Assembly (NCBI GenBank): GCA_003560175.1
Contig: PWIZ01000124.1
Span: 1 to 5,348 of the forward strand
From: Halomonas sp.
Lineage (GTDB): Bacteria; Pseudomonadota; Gammaproteobacteria; Pseudomonadales; Halomonadaceae
Length of the DNA stretch: 5,348 nt
Direction of reading: 5' to 3'
The position numbers were made by a program, and so were the translations under genes. Position 1 is the first letter of the stretch, and every line of letters starts with the position of its first letter. The notes beneath the pieces were generated by a model that had not been told where the DNA came from, ran no database searches, and saw nothing but the letters and a program-made list of their open reading frames with translations. This document shows, piece by piece, positions 1-4,833 of the stretch.

Positions 1-117
1 ATCACAGATATAGACGGACGGGCCGGCAATCAGCTTGCGCACCTCGTTCTGATTCTTGCCGCAGAACGAGCAGTAAAGCAGCTTGCCGCCTTCGTCCTTG
101 CCTTTGCCGTCGGCCAT
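1..117 (-). CDS. clpX: ATP-dependent Clp protease ATP-binding subunit ClpX (N-terminal part, cut by window edge)
   Basis: Only the first 39 codons are present; the gene runs off the left edge in frame. ClpX is the cytoplasmic AAA+ unfoldase that recognises tagged substrates and threads them into ClpP. The visible part is the N-terminal zinc-binding domain: a short charged lead of about 12 residues, then LLYCSFCGK with Cys16 and Cys19, the motif [15 protein letters not shown], and Cys38 as the third zinc ligand. The fourth Cys and the AAA+ module lie outside the window. The ATG at 117-115 is preceded by an AAGAGG ribosome binding site (125-130, minus strand) at good spacing. It lies 108 bp downstream of clpP on the same strand, the usual clpP-clpX order. 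Identification is secure despite truncation, since this N-terminus is highly conserved in ClpX. Confidence 0.96.
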   Translation of the reverse strand, partial: MADGKGKDEGGKLLYCSFCGKNQNEVRKLIAGPSVYICD

Positions 118-138
118 TCGCTTACCTCTTCTCAGTTG

Positions 139-166
139 GCCCGGCGCACAGGGCGCCCGGCCGGGC
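139..166 (-). repeat. GC-rich inverted repeat in the clpX leader
   Basis: The 7-bp arms GCCCGGC (139-145) and GCCGGGC (160-166) are perfectly complementary and flank a 14-nt loop. The loop contains GGGCGCCC, itself a palindrome, so alternative pairings exist. It lies about 20 bp upstream of the clpX start codon and close to its ribosome binding site. It has no U-tract, so it is not an intrinsic terminator. A folded leader influencing clpX translation is possible, but GC-rich DNA gives such repeats by chance fairly often. Confidence 0.35.
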
Positions 167-172
167 TCACAT

Positions 173-190
173 CGGCAGCAAAGGCTGCCG
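173..190 (-). repeat. Short stem-loop in the clpP-clpX gap
   Basis: The perfect 7-bp arms CGGCAGC and GCTGCCG surround a 4-nt loop, which reads CTTT on the coding (minus) strand. No U-run follows on either strand, so it is unlikely to terminate transcription. It is the middle one of three inverted repeats in this gap and may act as an RNA stability or processing element. The role is inferred only from geometry. Confidence 0.45.
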
Positions 191-205
191 GAGAACGGTG
201 TCAGG

Positions 206-223
206 GCGTGATAAAAATCACGC
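206..223. promoter_or_regulatory. Perfect palindrome after the clpP stop: possible CRP-family operator or RNA hairpin
   Basis: The sequence GCGTGATAAAAATCACGC is a perfect 7+4+7 inverted repeat starting two bases after the clpP TGA. Its core, GTGAT-N4-ATCAC, has the spacing and half-sites of the CRP/Vfr consensus operator. It lies about 90 bp upstream of the clpX start, a plausible place to control a clpX-specific promoter. As RNA it would form a tight stem-loop, but no U-tract follows on the minus strand, so it is not a standard terminator. Whether it acts as DNA or RNA cannot be decided from sequence. Confidence 0.45.
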
Positions 224-225
224 TA

Positions 226-846
226 TCAGGATGTGGGCCGCTTATCCAGCACCGCATCGATCAGTCCATAGTCGGCCGCCTGCACGCCATTCATGAAGTT
301 GTCGCGGTCAGTGTCCCGCGCGATGGTGTCGATGTCCTGGCCAGTGTGGTGGGCCAGGATAGTGTTGAGCTTGTCGCGGATGCCGAGGATCTCACGGGTG
401 TGGATCTCGATATCCGAGGCCTGGCCCTGGTAGCCGCCCAGCGGCTGGTGAATCATCATCCGCGAGTTGGGGAGGCAGAAGCGCTTTCCAGCGGCTCCCC
501 CCGCCAACAGGAAGGCACCCATGCTGGCTGCCTGGCCGATACAGACGGTGGAGACATCGGGCTTGATGAACTGCATGGTGTCGTAGATCGACATGCCCGC
601 CGTGACACCCCCTCCAGGTGAATTGATATAGAGGTGGATGTCCTTATCCGGATTCTCGGATTCCAGGAACAACAGCTGGGCGACGATCAGGTTGGCCATG
701 TAGTCTTCCACCGGACCCACCAGGAAAATCACACGCTCCTTGAGCAGGCGGGAGTAGATGTCGTAGGCCCGCTCGCCGCGTGCGCTCTGCTCAACCACCA
801 TTGGCACCAGGCCGCCGGCGTTGTGGATCTCGAACTCGTTGCTCAT
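226..846 (-). CDS. clpP: ATP-dependent Clp protease proteolytic subunit ClpP
   Basis: ClpP (206 aa, S14 serine peptidase) is the cytoplasmic tetradecameric protease that degrades proteins unfolded by ClpX or ClpA. The catalytic triad is visible: Ser108 in [11 protein letters not shown], His133 in [14 protein letters not shown], and Asp182 in RDTDRDNF, each three residues earlier than in the E. coli precursor as I recall it. The family block [21 protein letters not shown] (about residues 37-57) and YINSPGG (73-79) are intact. The chosen ATG (846-844) gives MSNEFEIHN, a length close to the E. coli enzyme and a short N-terminal propeptide; AAGGA at 857-861 (minus strand) serves as ribosome binding site. 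An in-frame ATG at 915 would add 23 residues of non-family sequence overlapping an inverted repeat, and is less likely. It lies 86 bp downstream of tig and probably shares its transcript. Confidence 0.98.
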   Translation of the reverse strand: MSNEFEIHNAGGLVPMVVEQSARGERAYDIYSRLLKERVIFLVGPVEDYMANLIVAQLLFLESENPDKDIHLYINSPGGGVTAGMSIYDTMQFIKPDVSTVCIGQAASMGAFLLAGGAAGKRFCLPNSRMMIHQPLGGYQGQASDIEIHTREILGIRDKLNTILAHHTGQDIDTIARDTDRDNFMNGVQAADYGLIDAVLDKRPTS

Positions 847-886
847 CTGTGTGACGTCCTTGCATCCGAAGAATGGAAGCGGCTGA

Positions 887-915
887 GTGGGCGCGACGCT
901 CGCCGGCACGCCCAC
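887..915 (-). repeat. Inverted repeat between tig and clpP
   Basis: Arms at 887-895 and 907-915 pair over 9 positions (GTGGGCG with CGCCCAC, then one G-U and one G-C) around an 11-nt loop. It starts 17 bp after the tig stop on the transcribed minus strand. No U-tract follows, so it should not be a strong terminator. It could be a processing or partial attenuation site setting clpP relative to tig. Evidence is pairing only. Confidence 0.35.
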
Positions 916-932
916 CGGGAATAGATGAGGGA

Positions 933-2297
933 TCAGGCCTTGGTTTCTTGCTGGCCCTCTTCCTCGCTCTCTTCCTCTGCATCGGCCTCTGCCTGCTGCT
1001 GAGCAGCGGCCAGGACCTCCTGATAGGTCATGGTGACATCCTTGACGCTGGCCTGCTCGAGCAGCTTGTCGACGGCCTTCTCTTCAAGGATGGCAGACTT
1101 GACCTGGGTCTTCATCTGATCGTTGCCCATGTAGTACTCGACCACCTGGGACGGCTCCTGGTACTGCTCGGCGAGCTCCTCGACCTTGGCACGGATCTCG
1201 TCGTCGGTGGCATCGAGCTCACCGGACTTGATCACCTCGGCCAGCAACAGGCCGACCTGGACGCGGCTCTTGGCCTGTTCGGCGAACAGCTCGTTGGGCA
1301 GCTGGGAAACATCGAAGTCCTCGCCCAGACCGAACTGCTGAGCCGCCTGGCGCTTGAGGCCGTCGGTCTCCTGCTGAATCAGCGACTGCGGCACCGGAAT
1401 CTCGTTGGCCTTCTGTAGCGCGGCCAGCACCTGCTGTTTGACACGATTGTCGACGGCCTGCTCGGCTTCGCGGGTCATGTTCTTCATGACCTCGGTGCGG
1501 AACTTGTCGAGATCACCATCATCGACGCCAAACTTCTTGACGAACTCGGCGTCCACCTCGGGCAGAGCCTGGCCCTGCACGACATGGAGCTTAACCTTGA
1601 AGGTCGCTTCCTGGCCGGCAAGATGCTCGGCCTGGTAATCCTCGGGGAAGGTGACCTTGATCTCCTTCTCCTCGCCGGCCGCAGCGCCCACCAGCTGCTC
1701 TTCGAAGCCCGGAATGAAGCTGCCGGAGCCCAGCACCAAGGTGTGGCCCTCGGCGCTACCGCCCTCGAAGGGCTCGTCGCCCAGGAAGCCCTGGAAGTCT
1801 AGAGTCACCTGATCACCCTCTTCGGCGGTGCGCTCGACGTCTTCCCAACCGGCATTCTGCTTGCGCAGGGTCTCGATCATCTCGTCGACGTCGGACTCGA
1901 CCACCTCGACCACCGGGCGTTCTACCTCAGCACCCTCGATGGAGGAAAGCGTGAACTCCGGATAGACCTCCAGGGTCGCCACAAACTCGAGATCCTTGCC
2001 CGCCTCGTTGACGGTGGGCTCGATCTGGGGAAAGCCTGCCGGGTTGAGTTCGTTCTCGGAGATGGCACGCACGTAGCGCTCGCGCATCACTTCGCCCACC
2101 ACCTCGTTGCGCACGTCGTGGCCGTAGCGCTGACGGATCACCGACATCGGCACCTTGCCCTTACGGAAACCGTCGATGCGAACATTCTTGGCGGCATCAT
2201 TGAGACGGGCATTGACAGCCTCGTCGATCTCGGCGGCCGGCACCTGGAGGGTGATGCGGCGTTCGATCTGGGAGGTCGTATCGACGGAAACTTGCAT
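933..2297 (-). CDS. tig: Trigger factor, ribosome-associated chaperone and peptidyl-prolyl isomerase
   Basis: Trigger factor (454 aa) binds at the ribosomal exit tunnel and shields nascent chains. Residues 1 to about 115 form the ribosome-binding domain, with the signature GFRKGK at 43-48, the same place as in E. coli. The FKBP-type isomerase domain spans about 160-246 ([34 protein letters not shown]). The helical chaperone region follows to about 430. The tail (437-454) is strongly acidic, [18 protein letters not shown], making the protein somewhat longer than the roughly 432-residue E. coli form. The ATG at 2297-2295 is chosen because [10 protein letters not shown] is the family N-terminus and AGAGGA (2304-2309, minus strand) sits just upstream. 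The reading frame stays open for 101 more codons upstream, but these lie in the promoter and terminator region and are not coding. It is first gene of the tig-clpP-clpX block. Confidence 0.98.
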   Translation of the reverse strand: MQVSVDTTSQIERRITLQVPAAEIDEAVNARLNDAAKNVRIDGFRKGKVPMSVIRQRYGHDVRNEVVGEVMRERYVRAISENELNPAGFPQIEPTVNEAGKDLEFVATLEVYPEFTLSSIEGAEVERPVVEVVESDVDEMIETLRKQNAGWEDVERTAEEGDQVTLDFQGFLGDEPFEGGSAEGHTLVLGSGSFIPGFEEQLVGAAAGEEKEIKVTFPEDYQAEHLAGQEATFKVKLHVVQGQALPEVDAEFVKKFGVDDGDLDKFRTEVMKNMTREAEQAVDNRVKQQVLAALQKANEIPVPQSLIQQETDGLKRQAAQQFGLGEDFDVSQLPNELFAEQAKSRVQVGLLLAEVIKSGELDATDDEIRAKVEELAEQYQEPSQVVEYYMGNDQMKTQVKSAILEEKAVDKLLEQASVKDVTMTYQEVLAAAQQQAEADAEEESEEEGQQETKA

Positions 2298-2352
2298 GAA
2301 TTGTCCTCTACCGACTGGGGGCGTTGTGTTGAAGAGTAAAAAGACCAAGGGT

Positions 2353-2369
2353 GGGATTTTATGAATCCC
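2353..2369. repeat. Inverted repeat covering the -10 of the sigma-70-type tig promoter
   Basis: The perfect 6-bp arms GGGATT (2353-2358) and AATCCC (2364-2369) flank 5 bp and cover the TAAAAT hexamer entirely. The position would suit a repressor operator. It could also be a leader hairpin in RNA started at the upstream heat-shock-type promoter. Six base pairs is short, so chance is a real alternative. Confidence 0.3.
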
Positions 2370-2384
2370 GCCCGGCACTGGCAA
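2356..2384 (-). promoter_or_regulatory. Sigma-70-type promoter for tig
   Basis: On the minus strand the -35 hexamer TTGCCA (2384-2379) is separated by exactly 17 bp from the -10 hexamer TAAAAT (2361-2356). Each hexamer matches the consensus at four or five of six positions. Transcription would start near 2349, leaving a leader of about 50 nt before the tig ATG. The placement, downstream of the tRNA terminator and upstream of tig, fits a housekeeping promoter for tig-clpP-clpX. Confidence 0.6.
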
Positions 2385-2392
2385 GCGCCATG

Positions 2393-2406
2393 CCCCATTG
2401 ATGGGG
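2393..2406. repeat. 14-bp palindrome overlapping the heat-shock-type -10 box
   Basis: CCCCATTGATGGGG is a perfect inverted repeat of 6-bp arms around 2 bp. On the minus strand its first arm is the CCCCAT element of the sigma-32-like promoter. It ends 9 bp upstream of the sigma-70-type -35. The symmetry may be a consequence of the promoter motif or an operator; sequence alone does not decide. Confidence 0.4.
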
Positions 2407-2426
2407 ACTTCGTGAGCTTTTACAAG
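2401..2426 (-). promoter_or_regulatory. Heat-shock (sigma-32/RpoH-like) promoter upstream of tig
   Basis: On the minus strand CTTGTA (2426-2421) is followed after 14 bp by CCCCAT (2406-2401). This compares with the RpoH consensus of CTTGAA, a spacer of about 13-15 bp, then CCCCAT. The -10 element matches exactly and the -35 differs at one base. Transcription would begin near 2393, giving a leader of about 95 nt before tig. It would place tig, clpP and clpX under heat-shock control; the clpP-clpX operon is RpoH-dependent in E. coli. This is a motif match with no direct evidence of activity. Confidence 0.55.
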
Positions 2427-2474
2427 AGCCGCTCGGCCGGAACAGCCGACATCGAGCACAAACGACCAGAAACG

Positions 2475-2502
2475 AAAAAATCGCCGGCTCGTGGAGCCCG
2501 CG
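2475..2502 (-). terminator. Intrinsic terminator of the tRNA operon
   Basis: On the minus strand the arms GGCTC and GAGCC close a CAC loop. One G-G mismatch follows, then three further G-C pairs (CGC with GCG), and the stem runs into a run of six T about 2 nt later. This is the classic GC stem plus U-tract. It lies about 54 nt past the last tRNA-His and before the tig promoters, so it ends the tRNA transcript and insulates tig from it. Confidence 0.85.
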
Positions 2503-2555
2503 TCAGAACAGGTAACAACAAAAAAGAGCAAAAACGATTGAAGGTCATCAAGGAG

Positions 2556-2631
2556 TGGGGTGGATGATGGGGATCGAACCCACGACCACCGGAGCCACAA
2601 TCCGGGGCTCTACCACTGAGCTACACCCACC
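2556..2631 (-). tRNA. tRNA-His (GTG), distal copy
   Basis: This 76-nt tRNA folds as a full cloverleaf and has encoded CCA (2558-2556). The extra 5' G at 2631, opposite C73, is the G-1 that identifies tRNA-His and is needed by histidyl-tRNA synthetase. The anticodon stem CCGGA/TCCGG holds the loop TTGTGGC with anticodon GTG at 2598-2596, reading CAC and CAT codons. The T-loop is TTCGATC. It is the last gene of the Pro-Arg-His-His operon, identical to the copy 99 bp upstream, and is followed by the terminator. Confidence 0.97.
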
Positions 2632-2654
2632 ACTGCCTTGAACGCCTGTCGAAG

Positions 2655-2730
2655 TGGGGTGGATGATGGGGATCGAACCCACGACCACCGGAGCCACAAT
2701 CCGGGGCTCTACCACTGAGCTACACCCACC
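2655..2730 (-). tRNA. tRNA-His (GTG), proximal copy
   Basis: It is identical over all 76 nt to the downstream copy, including the G-1/C73 histidine identity pair, the anticodon GTG and the encoded CCA. Only 23 nt separate the two His genes. It follows tRNA-Arg by 43 nt in the same transcript. No separate promoter is visible between them, so it should be processed from the polycistronic precursor. Confidence 0.97.
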
Positions 2731-2773
2731 ATATCGACAGCTGCTCAACCGATATCTGCTACCGCGCCGCAGT

Positions 2774-2850
2774 TGGCGCGCCCAGCAGGACTCGAACCTG
2801 CAACCTACGGCTTAGAAGGCCGTTGCTCTATCCGATTGAGCTATGGGCGC
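2774..2850 (-). tRNA. tRNA-Arg (TCT)
   Basis: A 77-nt tRNA with acceptor stem GCGCCCA/TGGGCGC and encoded CCA (2776-2774). The anticodon stem CGGCC/GGCCG closes the loop TTCTAAG... read with anticodon TCT at 2816-2814, decoding AGA and by wobble AGG, which are rare codons in GC-rich genomes. The T arm GCAGG-TTCGAGT-CCTGC is canonical. It closely resembles E. coli argU from memory. It is the second gene of the operon, 68 nt after tRNA-Pro. Confidence 0.97.
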
Positions 2851-2918
2851 ATTCTACTCTTCAGGCGGCTGTGACGCAACCCACAAATCCCTATTTATGC
2901 AAATCATTCAATAGGTTG

Positions 2919-2995
2919 TGGTCGGAGTGGAGGGATTCGAACCCCCGACATCCTGCTCCCAAAGCAGGCGCGCTACCAGGCTGCGCTACACTCCG
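2919..2995 (-). tRNA. tRNA-Pro (TGG)
   Basis: A 77-nt tRNA with acceptor stem CGGAGTG/CACTCCG, A73 and encoded CCA (2921-2919). C1 paired to G72 with A73 is the bacterial tRNA-Pro identity signal. The anticodon stem CCTGC/GCAGG holds loop TTTGGGA with anticodon TGG (2961-2959), the wobble species that reads CCA and other proline codons. It is the first gene of the operon, about 45 nt downstream of the predicted transcription start. Confidence 0.97.
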
Positions 2996-3047
2996 TTACA
3001 TCCAGACTCACCTGACGCCGCCGCAGGGGCTTTGTCGAGCGATGCGT

Positions 3048-3075
3048 ATTCTACGTGACTTTCCCCCGCCGTCAA
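3048..3075 (-). promoter_or_regulatory. Sigma-70 promoter of the tRNA operon
   Basis: On the minus strand TTGACG (3075-3070) and TAGAAT (3053-3048) are separated by 16 bp; each hexamer has five of six consensus bases. The region just downstream of the -10, ACGCATCGC, is GC-rich, as is usual for stable-RNA promoters under stringent (ppGpp/DksA) control. The start would be near 3041, about 45 nt before tRNA-Pro. It faces away from folD, whose start is about 130 bp to the right. Confidence 0.75.
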
Positions 3076-3203
3076 GCACCTGGATCACCGTTGTTGCGGC
3101 ATCATGCTTTGTTTCGCCGACGGGGCATGCGAAAATCGCGCTTTCTTCATTCACAGGCCGGCCTTGAACCTGCCCGGCCCATCCAGCCACCAGAGGAAGC
3201 GCG

Positions 3204-4061
3204 ATGTCCGCCCAACTGATCGATGGCAAGTCCATAGCCGCCCGAGTCCGCCAGCAGGTCGCCCGCCAGGTCAAGGCACGCCGCGACGCCGGGGGCCGCG
3301 CGCCGGGGCTCGCCGTGGTGCTGGTGGGCGAGGATGCCGCGTCGGCGGTCTACGTGCGCAACAAGCACAACGCCTGCGTCGAGGCCGGCATCGAATCCTT
3401 TAGTCATACGCTGCCCACCGAGACCTCCCAGCATCAGCTCGAGGCCCTGGTGGACCAGCTCAATGATGACCCGGCGGTGGATGGGATCCTGGTTCAGCTG
3501 CCGCTGCCCGCCCATCTCGATGCCCGGCCGATCCTCGAGCGCATTCGTCCCGACAAGGACGTGGACGGCTTCCACCCCTACAACCTGGGACGCCTGGCCC
3601 AGCGTCTGCCGATGCTGCGTCCCTGTACGCCCAAGGGGGTGATGACGCTGCTCGAGCAATCAGACCTCAGGGTGCGCGGGCTCGACGCCACCGTGGTCGG
3701 CGCCTCCAACATCGTCGGCCGCCCCATGGCGCTGGAGCTGATGCTGGCCGGCTGCACCACCACCGTCTGCCACCGCTTCACCCAGAACCTCGAGGAGCAC
3801 GTGCGCCGCGCCGACCTGCTGGTGGTGGCGGTGGGCAAGCCGGGACTGGTCAAGGGCGAGTGGGTCAAGGAGGGTGCCATTGTCATCGACGTGGGCATCA
3901 ACCGCATGGAGAATGGCCGCCTGATGGGCGATGTGGACTTCGCGGCCGCCGCCGAACGCGCCAGCTGGATCACGCCGGTGCCCGGTGGCGTCGGCCCCAT
4001 GACCGTTGCCACCCTGCTGGAGAACACCCTGCAGGCCGCCGACATGCACGACGCTACCTAA
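3204..4061 (+). CDS. folD: Bifunctional methylenetetrahydrofolate dehydrogenase / methenyltetrahydrofolate cyclohydrolase FolD
   Basis: FolD (285 aa, soluble) interconverts 5,10-methylene-, 5,10-methenyl- and 10-formyl-tetrahydrofolate using NADP, supplying formyl groups for purines and initiator fMet-tRNA. The N-terminal catalytic domain shows Tyr50 and Lys54 in YVRNK, where Lys54 is the cyclohydrolase catalytic residue. It also shows GILVQLPLP (94-102, Gln98) and DKDVDGFHP with Asp121. The Rossmann domain carries [12 protein letters not shown] (164-175). [15 protein letters not shown] (258-272) is the second family signature. Length and residue numbering match the roughly 288-residue E. coli protein. 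The ATG at 3204 has AGAGGA at 3192-3197. It is divergent from the tRNA operon and first in a likely operon with mtnN, 25 bp downstream. Confidence 0.98.
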   Translation: MSAQLIDGKSIAARVRQQVARQVKARRDAGGRAPGLAVVLVGEDAASAVYVRNKHNACVEAGIESFSHTLPTETSQHQLEALVDQLNDDPAVDGILVQLPLPAHLDARPILERIRPDKDVDGFHPYNLGRLAQRLPMLRPCTPKGVMTLLEQSDLRVRGLDATVVGASNIVGRPMALELMLAGCTTTVCHRFTQNLEEHVRRADLLVVAVGKPGLVKGEWVKEGAIVIDVGINRMENGRLMGDVDFAAAAERASWITPVPGGVGPMTVATLLENTLQAADMHDAT

Positions 4062-4086
4062 CACGCTGACACCACCAGGAACTGCT

Positions 4087-4833
4087 ATGCAACGCATCGG
4101 TATCATTGGCGCCATGCCCCAGGAGGTCGAACACCTCGCCTCCCTGCTGGAGGACCGCGAGACGCGTCACCATGTCGGCTCCACCTTCCACCGTGGATGG
4201 CTGCACGGCGTCGAAGTGGTGATCCTGCAGTCGGGCATCGGCAAGGTGAACGCCGCCGTGGGCACCACCCTGCTGCTGGACATCTACCGGCCCGAGGCGG
4301 TCATCAATACCGGCTCGGCCGGCGGCTTCGGCGAGGGTCTCGAGATCGGCGATATCGTGGTCTCGAGCGAAGTGCGCCACCACGATGTGGACGCCGTGGT
4401 GTTCGGCTACGAGCATGGCCAGGTGCCGCAGATGCCGGCCGCCTACCTGCCCGACCCCCGCCTGGTGGCCATCGCCAGGGAGTGTGTGGAGTCGCTGGGT
4501 GAGGTCAAGGTCGTGGAAGGCCTGATCGCCACCGGCGACGTCTTCATGGCCTGCCCCAATCTGGTGGCGCAGACCCGCCGGCGCTTCCCCACCATGCTCG
4601 CCGCTGAGATGGAGGCCGCCGCCATCGCCCAGACCTGCCTGCTCTACGACTGCCCCTTCGTGGTGATCCGCGCGCTCTCCGACATCGCCGGCGGCGGCGA
4701 CAACCACCTCTCCTTCGATGCATTCCTGGAGAAGGCCGCGACCCACTCCGCCCGGATGGTGGAGGCGATGGTCATGCGCCTGGCCCGACTGCCCGCGGAG
4801 CAAGCCGACGATGCGCTGGCCGAAAAAGTCTAA
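4087..4833 (+). CDS. mtnN: 5'-methylthioadenosine/S-adenosylhomocysteine nucleosidase
   Basis: MTAN/Pfs (248 aa, cytoplasmic) hydrolyses the glycosidic bond of methylthioadenosine, S-adenosylhomocysteine and 5'-deoxyadenosine. This releases adenine and relieves product inhibition of methyltransferases and radical-SAM enzymes; the S-ribosylhomocysteine product can feed LuxS, though none is seen here. The sequence opens with the family start MQRIGIIGAMPQEVE. Catalytic residues correspond to E. coli Glu12, Glu174 and Asp197: Glu13, Glu176 in AAEMEAAAI, and Asp199 in RALSDIAGG. The purine-binding ATGDVF (148-153) and NTGSAGG (74-80) are present. The ATG at 4087 has AGGA at 4077-4080; an in-frame ATG at 4006 lies inside folD and adds non-family residues, so it was rejected. 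It is probably cotranscribed with folD, linking folate and SAM recycling. Confidence 0.97.
   Translation: MQRIGIIGAMPQEVEHLASLLEDRETRHHVGSTFHRGWLHGVEVVILQSGIGKVNAAVGTTLLLDIYRPEAVINTGSAGGFGEGLEIGDIVVSSEVRHHDVDAVVFGYEHGQVPQMPAAYLPDPRLVAIARECVESLGEVKVVEGLIATGDVFMACPNLVAQTRRRFPTMLAAEMEAAAIAQTCLLYDCPFVVIRALSDIAGGGDNHLSFDAFLEKAATHSARMVEAMVMRLARLPAEQADDALAEKV

Larger units (their letters stand above)
2554..2731 (-). repeat. 79-bp direct repeat carrying the two tRNA-His genes
   Basis: Positions 2554-2632 and 2653-2731 are identical over 79 bp, at an offset of 99 bp. The identity covers both tRNA-His genes and only one to two flanking bases, so the spacers are not shared. This pattern fits gene conversion or strong selection on the tRNA itself rather than a very recent tandem duplication, which would also copy spacer sequence. 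Confidence 0.95.

Noticed and set aside
136..621. 161-residue plus-strand open frame
   Set aside because: Antisense shadow of clpP in GC-rich DNA; no ribosome binding site and no family resemblance.
2505..2550. T-rich minus-strand stretches directly after the last tRNA-His as a first terminator
   Set aside because: T-runs are present but no convincing GC stem precedes them; the real stem plus U-tract is at 2475-2502.
2298..2600. Upstream extension of the tig reading frame by 101 codons
   Set aside because: It crosses the tig promoters, the tRNA terminator and tRNA-His, and the family N-terminus begins at the internal ATG with a good ribosome binding site.
2548..2748. 66-residue minus-strand open frame with a repeated SSVVEPRIVAPVVVGS segment
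   Set aside because: It is a read-through of the two tRNA-His genes; the protein repeat simply reflects the duplicated tRNA.
2851..2879. Second promoter-like pair TTGCGT-N17-TAGAAT just before tRNA-Arg (minus strand)
   Set aside because: The -10 ends one base from the first tRNA base, so transcription would start inside the tRNA; it could be a relic but not a working promoter for this gene.
3109..3136. Possible folD promoter TTGTTT-N16-GAAAAT
   Set aside because: Both hexamers are weak matches in a region with several equally poor candidates, so I do not annotate it.
2823..3167. 114-residue plus-strand open frame containing RDSNPRHPAPKAGALPGCA
   Set aside because: This is the well-known spurious translation of the strand opposite a tRNA-Pro gene, not a protein.
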